Shown: positions 57,813 through 64,000 of the stretch, piece after piece | Layout of the letters: each line of letters opens with the position of its first letter | Position numbering within the stretch: position 1 is the first letter of the stretch | From: Sinimarinibacterium sp. NLF-5-8 | GTDB taxonomy: Bacteria > Pseudomonadota > Gammaproteobacteria > Nevskiales > Nevskiaceae | Assembly: GCF_010092425.1 (NCBI RefSeq) | Contig: NZ_CP048030.1 | Coordinates: 1,116,001-1,180,000, forward strand | Direction: 5' to 3' | DNA: 64,000 nt | Notes under the pieces: model-generated | Database searches by the model: none | The model's input: the letters and a program-made list of their open reading frames with translations, nothing else | Told to the model about the DNA's origin: nothing | Made by a program: the position numbers and the translations under genes

Positions 57813-58826
57813 TTACGCAAATGGCAGCGTGGCATCGACATCGGCCAGCGCATCTTCGAGCAACTCCAGACTCGCGCCCTGCTGACATGCGCCTTCGGAC
57901 AAGGTGCGTCTGAACGCCCGCCCACCCGGCTGGCCGCGAAACAATCCCAAAATATGGCGGGTGATGTGTTTGAGCTGCGCGCCGCTGGCAAGTTCCCGCT
58001 CGACATACGGCATCAAAAGCTCGATCACCTGATGCCGTGACGGCGCAACGCGGGCGCTGCCAAACAGATGCTGATCGACCTGCGCCAGCAAGTACGGGTG
58101 TTCATAAACCTCGCGCCCGAGCATCACCCCGTCCAGCGTCTGTAAATGATCCGCGCACTGCGCCAGTGTTTTGATGCCGCCGTTGATCACAATCGTCAGC
58201 TGCGGAAAGTCCTGCTTGAGCCGCTGCACCAGATCATAGGTCAGCGGCGGAATCTCACGGTTTTCCTTGGGCGACAAGCCCTTGAGCCAGGCTTTGCGGG
58301 CGTGAACGATAAACACCTCGCAGCCGGCGGCGGCCACCGTCTCCACAAAGTGATGCATGAAGGCGTAATCCTCGGAATCATCCACGCCGACGCGATGCTT
58401 GACCGTCACCGGCAACGAGGTTGCCGCGCGCATCGCCTGCACACACTGCGCAACCAATCTGGGCTCCAGCATCAGACAGGCGCCAAAGCGCCCCTCCTGC
58501 ACCCGATCGGACGGACAACCGCAGTTGAGGTTGATTTCGTCATATCCCCACTGCTCGCCCCATTCGGCACACTGCGCCAACTCACCCGGATCAGAGCCGC
58601 CCAACTGCAACGCAATCGGATGCTCGCTGCGATCAAACTGCAACAAACGCTTGCGCGGCCCATGAATCAAGGCGGGCGTACAGACCATCTCGGTATACAA
58701 CCGCGCATGCGCCGACATCTGCCGCAAAAAATAGCGGCAGTGTCGATCCGTCCAATCCATCATGGGTGCCACGCAAAAGCGCCAGGGGCTGGGATCGGTG
58801 GAGGGTGTAAAGACTTCGCTGTTCAC
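57813..58826 (-). CDS. dusA: tRNA-dihydrouridine synthase A
   Basis: The 337-residue FMN enzyme reduces uridines in the tRNA D loop. It begins FCVAPMMDWTDRHCRYFLR and has the DusA-specific catalytic motif NLNCGCPSDRVQEGRFGACLM region, VTVKHRVGVDD and a C-terminal HPYLLAQVD region. Length matches DusA rather than DusB or DusC. Confidence 0.94.
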   Translation of the reverse strand: MNSEVFTPSTDPSPWRFCVAPMMDWTDRHCRYFLRQMSAHARLYTEMVCTPALIHGPRKRLLQFDRSEHPIALQLGGSDPGELAQCAEWGEQWGYDEINLNCGCPSDRVQEGRFGACLMLEPRLVAQCVQAMRAATSLPVTVKHRVGVDDSEDYAFMHHFVETVAAAGCEVFIVHARKAWLKGLSPKENREIPPLTYDLVQRLKQDFPQLTIVINGGIKTLAQCADHLQTLDGVMLGREVYEHPYLLAQVDQHLFGSARVAPSRHQVIELLMPYVERELASGAQLKHITRHILGLFRGQPGGRAFRRTLSEGACQQGASLELLEDALADVDATLPFA

Positions 58827-58987
58827 GAGTTTTTATAGTGTTTTTTAAGGTCTGGCATAACGGGCAAAAGGGTTTTTAAAAACAACCTGATCGGTTTGAA
58901 GCTGCGTGCTGCGCGGCAACAGAGCAACAACAAAACCCGCATATTCTATGACATACGCGCGCGCTGACGTTTGCCTTGCCGGATTAC

Positions 58988-59022
58988 AAAAAACGCCGCT
59001 GCGAAGCCCGCAGCGGCGTTTT
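58988..59022. terminator. Strong bidirectional terminator after gdhA
   Basis: A perfect 12-bp stem, AACGCCGCTGCG (58992-59003) and its complement (59009-59020), closes an AAGCC loop. Six A precede the left arm and T residues follow the right arm. It stands 25 bases beyond the gdhA stop and should end gdhA transcription. Confidence 0.85.
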
Positions 59023-59046
59023 GACATCCCGTATAACCATCAATGA

Positions 59047-60429
59047 TCAGTAAACACCCTGAGCCAGCATGGCATCGGCAACCTTGACGAACCCGGCGAT
59101 GTTGGCGCCATCAACATAATTGACGCTGCCATCTTCGCGGCTGCCGTGGCGCACGCAGTTTTGATGGATGTCCTTCATGATGACGTGCAGGCGCTCATCG
59201 ACTTCGGCATGGCGCCAGGAGCCACGCATTGCGTTTTGCGACATTTCCAGACCCGACGTGGCCACACCGCCCGCATTGCTGGCCTTGCCAGGGGCGTAAA
59301 GAATGCGCGCATCGTGAAACACGTCCACGGCGTCCAGCGTGGACGGCATATTGGCGCCTTCGGCCACACATTTGACGCCGTTTTTGACCAACAGCCGTGC
59401 GTCATCGCCGTCCAGTTCGTTCTGGGTGGCACAGGGCAAGGCAATATCCACCGGGATGTGCCAGGGGCGTTTGCCCGCTTCAAAATGCAGGCCGTTGTCG
59501 GCGGCAAAGTCACTGAGGCGGCCACGACGAACGTTCTTGAACTCCATGACCGCTTTGAGTTGCTCGCTGCTGAGTCCCTGCGGAACAACCAGAGTGCCGC
59601 CGGAGTCGGACAAGGTCAGCACCTTGGCGCCCCAGTCCATGGCCTTTTCGGCAGCAAACTGCGCCACGTTGCCAGACCCGGAAATCGAGACCTTGAGCCC
59701 CTCCATCGCCTGGCCGTGCTGACGCAGCATTTCTTCGGTGAAGTACACCAGTCCATAACCGGTCGCTTCGGGACGCATCAAGCTGCCACCAAACGACAGC
59801 CCCTTGCCGGTAAAGACGCAGGAGGCGTCATTGGTGAGTTTTTTCATCATGCCGGCCATGAAGCCGACCTCGCGCGCGCCCACACCGATATCGCCAGCCG
59901 GCACATCGGTATTGCTGCCCAGATGACGATACAGCTCGACCATCAGCGCCTGACAGAAGCGCATCACTTCGTTGTCGGATTTACCCTTGGGATCGAAGTC
60001 GGATCCGCCCTTGCCACTGCCCATCGGCAGCGTGGTCAGCGCATTTTTAAAGGTCTGCTCAAACGCGAGGAATTTGAGAATCGACAGATTCACCGACGGG
60101 TGAAAACGCATCCCGCCCTTGTACGGGCCGATCGCCGAGCTGTGCTGAACACGAAACGCGCGATTGATCTGCGCCTGTCCCTTATCGTCCGTCCACGCCA
60201 CCCGGAACTGAACGATACGCTCGGGTTCAATCAGCCGCTCGATCAGCCCCTGCTCCATGTATTTGGGATTTTTTTGCAGGAACGGCCAGAGGCTGGCCAT
60301 CACTTCTTTGACGGCTTGCAGGAACTCAGGCTGACTCTGATCGCGGGAAGTGACTGCCTGTAGCAGTGAATCGAGGCTGCTGTATTTCAAGTGCGTTCTC
60401 GGTTGCGAATCCGACGGTGCCGATGCCAC
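59047..60429 (-). CDS. gdhA: NADP-specific glutamate dehydrogenase
   Basis: The product (up to 460 residues) makes glutamate from 2-oxoglutarate and ammonium. It shows FRVQHSSAIGPYKGGMRFHPSV, the catalytic Lys in PMGSGKGGSDFDPKGKSD, SISGSGNVAQFAAEKAMDWG for nucleotide binding and ALPCATQNELDGDDA. These are hallmarks of the hexameric NADP type. The start is unclear: GTG at 60429 opens the frame, but family alignment suggests a TTG at 60390 (LKYSSLDSLL). The gap 60430-60614 should hold its promoter. Confidence 0.95.
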   Translation of the reverse strand: MASAPSDSQPRTHLKYSSLDSLLQAVTSRDQSQPEFLQAVKEVMASLWPFLQKNPKYMEQGLIERLIEPERIVQFRVAWTDDKGQAQINRAFRVQHSSAIGPYKGGMRFHPSVNLSILKFLAFEQTFKNALTTLPMGSGKGGSDFDPKGKSDNEVMRFCQALMVELYRHLGSNTDVPAGDIGVGAREVGFMAGMMKKLTNDASCVFTGKGLSFGGSLMRPEATGYGLVYFTEEMLRQHGQAMEGLKVSISGSGNVAQFAAEKAMDWGAKVLTLSDSGGTLVVPQGLSSEQLKAVMEFKNVRRGRLSDFAADNGLHFEAGKRPWHIPVDIALPCATQNELDGDDARLLVKNGVKCVAEGANMPSTLDAVDVFHDARILYAPGKASNAGGVATSGLEMSQNAMRGSWRHAEVDERLHVIMKDIHQNCVRHGSREDGSVNYVDGANIAGFVKVADAMLAQGVY

Positions 60430-60614
60430 TGGCCGAACGCTCGCAAATTAGGTTGATGAGAAACACTCTGCATCGGAGAGCTGCTGAATTGGTGCGCTGC
60501 ACAAAAGTCAATCAAGCGGCGAATCCTACCACCATTTCGGTGCGATTTTTCAACCTTTGCACGTCTTTGGTGCCAATTTCGCGCACATTTTGTGCGTATA
60601 CGCACCATCAAGGC
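60430..60614. promoter_or_regulatory. Intergenic region upstream of gdhA
   Basis: This 185-base gap lies between the DUF455 gene stop and the gdhA start. It holds AT-rich sequence toward 60540-60600 where the gdhA promoter is expected. No clear boxes, repeats or terminator for the DUF455 gene were found. Confidence 0.3.
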
Positions 60615-61391
60615 TCAATCAATGGCCAACAAAGCCAATTCATCCACACTGAATCCGGCCTGCGCGCGTGCCATGCGGTTGAGTGGCGGACGCACACGCA
60701 CACCATGTTCGGCCAGCAACGCAATAAAAGTCGGCGTGGGTTCAAGACCACGCTGCGCGCACAGGTATTCAAACCAGCGGGTGCCGATGGCAACGTGGCG
60801 CACCTCCTCGCGCAGAATGACGCCGAGCACTTCAACGGTTTGCTGATCGCCCACTTCTTGCAAGCGATGGATCATCCCCGGGGTCACATCCAGACCGCGC
60901 GCCTCCAGCACGCGCGGCACCAGTGCCATCCGCAGCAGAGGATCATGGGCGGTTTTTTCGGCGGCTTCCCACAAGCCGTTATGGGCCGCAAAGTCGCCAT
61001 ACGCGGCACCGTGATCCGCCATGCGCGCGCGCAGCAGCTCAAAATGGCGCGCTTCGTCCTGGGCCACGCTGAGCCAGTCGTGATAGTAATCATCAGGCAT
61101 GGCATCAAACCGGCACACCGCATCCAGCGCCAGATTGATGGCGTTGAACTCGATATGCGCCACGGCATGCATCAGCGCACAGCGCCCGGCCACGCTGCCC
61201 AGCCCGCGATGCGGCACATCGCGCGGGTGAATCAGCTCGGGCCTGGCCGGTCGCCCCGGAACCTGCGACCAGTCCAGGGCAGCCGCGCGCGTGGACGACG
61301 GCGCCCACACCAACGCCGCAACGCGCGCGCATTTGCGAGCAGGCTCGGACTCGATCAGCGCAGCAAACGCAGCCGCGCGCGCATCACTCAT
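60615..61391 (-). CDS. DUF455 ferritin-like protein
   Basis: The 258-residue protein belongs to the DUF455 family, thought to adopt a ferritin-like four-helix bundle. Candidate metal ligands are seen in AVAHIEFNAINLALDA, VAQDEARHFELL and LREEVRHVAIG (the ExxH pairs). Its ATG overlaps the metZ stop (ATGA, 61388-61391), so the two are translationally coupled. Function is unknown, perhaps a di-iron oxidase. Confidence 0.85.
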   Translation of the reverse strand: MSDARAAAFAALIESEPARKCARVAALVWAPSSTRAAALDWSQVPGRPARPELIHPRDVPHRGLGSVAGRCALMHAVAHIEFNAINLALDAVCRFDAMPDDYYHDWLSVAQDEARHFELLRARMADHGAAYGDFAAHNGLWEAAEKTAHDPLLRMALVPRVLEARGLDVTPGMIHRLQEVGDQQTVEVLGVILREEVRHVAIGTRWFEYLCAQRGLEPTPTFIALLAEHGVRVRPPLNRMARAQAGFSVDELALLAID

Positions 61392-62575
61392 GGCGAGCGC
61401 AGACCGCGCGCAAGGTCGCGCTTGAGATCTTCAATGTTTTCCAGCCCCACCGACAATCGCAGCAAGCCTTCGCTGATGCCGGCCTCGGCGCGCGCCTGCT
61501 CACTGATGCGGCCATGCGTGGTGGACGCCGGATGGGTGATGGTGGTGCGGGTATCGCCCAGGTTGGCGGTGATGGAGATCATCTGGGTGGCATTGATGAC
61601 CCCCCACGCGCCGGCGCGCGCGCCGGCAACTTCAAAGCTGACAATGCCGCCAAAACCGCTTTGCTGCCGCTGTGCCAGTGCGTGTTGCGGATGACTCGGC
61701 AAGCCGGGATAAAACACCCGCGTGACCTGCGGCTGTGCCTCCAGCCACTGCGCCAGTGCCAGCGAGTTGGCGCAATGCGCGCGCATCCGCAGTTCCAGGG
61801 TTTCCATTCCTTTCAGAAACACCCAGGCGTTGAACGGGCTCATGCAGGTGCCCGCGGTGCGCAGAAAGCCAAACACATCACGCCCAACCCGTTCAGCGTC
61901 GCCGACGATGGCGCCGCCGACGCAGCGCCCCTGTCCATCCAGATATTTGGTGGCGGAGTGAATGACAAAATCTGCGCCGAGTTTGAGCGGCTGTTGCAGC
62001 ACCGGCGTCAAAAAGCAGTTGTCCACGCACAGCAGCGCGCCGTGGCGATGGGCAATTTCGGCCACCGCGCCGATGTCGATCAGTTCGGTCAGTGGATTGG
62101 AGGGGGTTTCGACAAACAGCAGCTTGGTGTGCGCGGTCATCGCAGCGTCGATTGCCGCCAGATCGGTGGCATCGACATAGTGGGTTTGCAAGCCAAACCG
62201 CGACAGGATGTTGTTGAACAGGCTGATGGTGGAGCCAAACAAGCTGTGCGAGGCAACGATGTGATCACCGGCCTTGAGATGGGTCAGACACAGGCTGAGC
62301 ACTGCGGCCATGCCGCTGGCGGTGGCCACGCAGCTGTGCCCGCCTTCGAGTGCGGCCAGCCGCCTTTCAAACGCCTGCACGGTGGGGTTGGCAAACCGCG
62401 AGTAGATGTAGCCCGGCTGATCGCCATGAAAAACGGCGGCGGCTTCCTCGGCACTGCGATAGGTGTAGCTGGAGGAGAGCGACAGTGTCGGCGAGTGTTC
62501 GCGCTGGTCGGTGTGCATCTGCGCGGCGCGAATGCCGAGCGTCGCCATGCCCCATTCGGATTCTGGCTCATTCAT
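61388..62575 (-). CDS. metZ: O-succinylhomoserine sulfhydrylase
   Basis: The 395-residue PLP enzyme forms homocysteine from O-succinylhomoserine and sulfide, bypassing cystathionine. It is of the Cys/Met metabolism class with YSRFANPTVQAFERRLAALEGG, the SxxSxxHS cofactor region and the Schiff-base lysine K210 in IHSATKYLDGQG. Placement directly downstream of purF is the known purF-metZ order of Pseudomonas, supporting MetZ over MetB. Confidence 0.93.
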   Translation of the reverse strand: MNEPESEWGMATLGIRAAQMHTDQREHSPTLSLSSSYTYRSAEEAAAVFHGDQPGYIYSRFANPTVQAFERRLAALEGGHSCVATASGMAAVLSLCLTHLKAGDHIVASHSLFGSTISLFNNILSRFGLQTHYVDATDLAAIDAAMTAHTKLLFVETPSNPLTELIDIGAVAEIAHRHGALLCVDNCFLTPVLQQPLKLGADFVIHSATKYLDGQGRCVGGAIVGDAERVGRDVFGFLRTAGTCMSPFNAWVFLKGMETLELRMRAHCANSLALAQWLEAQPQVTRVFYPGLPSHPQHALAQRQQSGFGGIVSFEVAGARAGAWGVINATQMISITANLGDTRTTITHPASTTHGRISEQARAEAGISEGLLRLSVGLENIEDLKRDLARGLRSP

Positions 62576-62662
62576 TTTTTGTTACTCCAAAAACGCACGA
62601 AACCGCAGCAAAAACGCCCCATAGGTGCAAGCCCGGCTCCGAACGCAGCGGCCAATGTCCGA

Positions 62663-64000
62663 TCAGGCGGTATTGGTCAGATCGATCACCGTCTGCGCGC
62701 GCGAGCGCGCCTCGCGCGCCGAATCGGTGCGAAACAGCTCCAGCTGATTCAGGTACTCGGCGGTCACGTCCTGGGTGATGTACTCCCCGGTGAACACCGA
62801 GCAATCAAAGCGCGTGATGGCTCGATTGCCTTGGCGCACGGCATCGACCAGATCAGCAAGGTCCTGATAGATCAGCCGATCGGTGCCCAGCAGGGTTTGC
62901 AACTCGGCCTCGGTCCGGCCATGGGCGACCAGTTCGGAGGTGGTCGGCATGTCGATGCCATAGACGTTGGGGTAGCGCACCGGCGGCGCTGCCGAAGCAA
63001 AGTAAACCTTTTTGGCGCCGGCATCGCGCGCCATCTGCACGATTTCCTGCGAGGTGGTGCCGCGGACGATGGAATCGTCCACCAGCAGCACGTTCTTGCC
63101 GCGAAACTCGATATCAACCGGATTCAATTTCTGCCGCACCGATTTTTTGCGCAGCGCCTGCCCCGGCATGATGAAGGTGCGGCCGATATAGCGGTTTTTG
63201 ATGAACCCTTCGCGGTAATGCACACCGAGTTTGGCCGCCAGCTCGGCGGCGGCCACGCGCGAGGTATCGGGAATCGGGATGACCGTGTCAATGTCATGGT
63301 CGGGCCACTCGCGCATGATTTTTTCGGCCAGCTTGATGCCCATGCGCAGGCGCGCCTTGTAGACGTAGATGTCGTCAATCACCGAGTCGGGGCGCGCCAG
63401 GTACACATGCTCAAAAATACACGGTGCGTACTGCGGATTGGCCGCACACTGGCGTTTGTGTAACTGGCCGTCCAGCGTAATCAACACCGCTTCGCCGGGG
63501 GCAATATCGTCTAATAACTCATAGCCCAAAGCATCCAGCGCCACCGACTCGGAAGCGATCATGTAATCCGGCCCCTTAGGGGTTTCGCGCACACCGTAAA
63601 CCGCAGGACGGATGCCATAGGGATCACGAAAGCCGACAATGCCGTAGCCGGTGATCATCGCCACACAGGCATAAGCGCCGCGACAACGCCGATGCACGCC
63701 GGAGACCGCCGCAAAAACATCTTCGGGTGTCAGCCGCAGCACGCCTCGCTGCAAAAGCTGGTGGGCAAAGATGTTGAGCAAAACCTCGGAGTCTGAATCG
63801 GTGTTCAGATGCCGCCGATCCTGCAAAAACAGCTCTTGCTTGAGTTCCTCGGCATTGGTCAGGTTGCCATTGTGCGACAGGGCAATGCCGTAGGGTGTGT
63901 TGGTGTAAAACGGTTGCGCTTCGGCATTGGTGGTGCTGCCCGCGGTGGGGTAACGCACATGCGCCACGCCCATGCGCCCGCGCAGCCGGGTCATGTGCTC
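62663..64000 (-). CDS. purF: Amidophosphoribosyltransferase, N-terminus beyond window
   Basis: The frame is open to the window edge, so the catalytic N-terminal Cys and roughly the first 60 residues are missing. The glutaminase domain continues with [21 protein letters not shown] and [12 protein letters not shown]; the phosphoribosyl-transferase domain has [29 protein letters not shown] and the PRPP loop [14 protein letters not shown]. PurF makes phosphoribosylamine, the first step of purine synthesis. It lies 87 bases upstream of metZ. Confidence 0.96.
   Translation of the reverse strand, partial: EHMTRLRGRMGVAHVRYPTAGSTTNAEAQPFYTNTPYGIALSHNGNLTNAEELKQELFLQDRRHLNTDSDSEVLLNIFAHQLLQRGVLRLTPEDVFAAVSGVHRRCRGAYACVAMITGYGIVGFRDPYGIRPAVYGVRETPKGPDYMIASESVALDALGYELLDDIAPGEAVLITLDGQLHKRQCAANPQYAPCIFEHVYLARPDSVIDDIYVYKARLRMGIKLAEKIMREWPDHDIDTVIPIPDTSRVAAAELAAKLGVHYREGFIKNRYIGRTFIMPGQALRKKSVRQKLNPVDIEFRGKNVLLVDDSIVRGTTSQEIVQMARDAGAKKVYFASAAPPVRYPNVYGIDMPTTSELVAHGRTEAELQTLLGTDRLIYQDLADLVDAVRQGNRAITRFDCSVFTGEYITQDVTAEYLNQLELFRTDSAREARSRAQTVIDLTNTA

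Noticed and set aside
61514-63463. Rightward open frame of 649 codons across metZ and purF
   Set aside because: It lies antisense to two well-supported genes with complete motifs and has low-complexity composition.

Overview
This 64 kb window is a GC-rich bacterial chromosome segment, almost certainly from a gammaproteobacterium. The evidence is gene content and order: mfd followed by a CsiV-type gene, greB, orn, a ycgL-type gene, divergent ppsR/ppsA, tRNA-Leu upstream of tig-clpP-clpX, and purF-metZ. Several families (MMPL exporter with a LolA-like partner, AidB-like dehydrogenase, many small lipoproteins) are common in Pseudomonas, Alcanivorax and Nevskiales relatives, but I cannot name a genus. 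Coding density is very high, with many ATGA stop/start overlaps. Runs of alternating CG are unusually common inside genes.

Layout: 1-5.8 kb has the start of a leftward lipoprotein gene, mfd, a CsiV-like protein, a lipoprotein and an alpha/beta hydrolase. 6.0-12.2 kb is a TetR-regulated RND efflux operon (regulator, outer-membrane factor, lipoprotein adaptor, pump). The last codons of its pump are replaced by an IS3-family element (12.15-13.34 kb), which abuts the wreck of an IS30-type transposase gene. 13.8-18 kb holds greB and a LolA-like/MMPL exporter pair; the exporter ends in a cyclic-nucleotide-binding domain. 18-24 kb has a ketopantoate-reductase-like gene facing a five-gene operon: split pqiA, pqiB, pqiC and glutathione reductase. 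24-28 kb is an alcohol dehydrogenase with a DUF2868/GTPase-DUF3482 pair. 28-32.4 kb has an AidB-like dehydrogenase, a crotonase and a PiT phosphate transporter.

32.4-34 kb has a class V aminotransferase and YcgL. 34-38 kb is an unusual operon: a large M19-dipeptidase-like lipoprotein, a small membrane-anchored cupredoxin-like protein and a polytopic membrane protein. The lipoprotein gene looks compositionally different from its surroundings. 38.3-40.7 kb is a PepSY protein plus a PhoP/PhoQ-like two-component system. 40.7-47.2 kb holds housekeeping genes (orn, HAD phosphatase, pterin dehydratase, recR, ppsR, ppsA) and an RNase T2-like gene. 47.3-51.8 kb has tRNA-Ala and tRNA-Glu, a secreted nuclease, clpX, clpP, tig and tRNA-Leu. 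52-56.4 kb is metal and cofactor transport: FecCD-type permease and ATPase, CopA and a CopZ-like chaperone. 56.5-64 kb has lpxH, a periplasmic cyclophilin, dusA, gdhA, a DUF455 protein, metZ and the 3' part of purF.

No CRISPR array, prophage, integrase or secondary-metabolite cluster is visible. The least explained parts are the M19/cupredoxin/membrane-protein operon, the MMPL-cNMP exporter, the pqi-gor operon and the CG microtracts. None is proven to be a new system.
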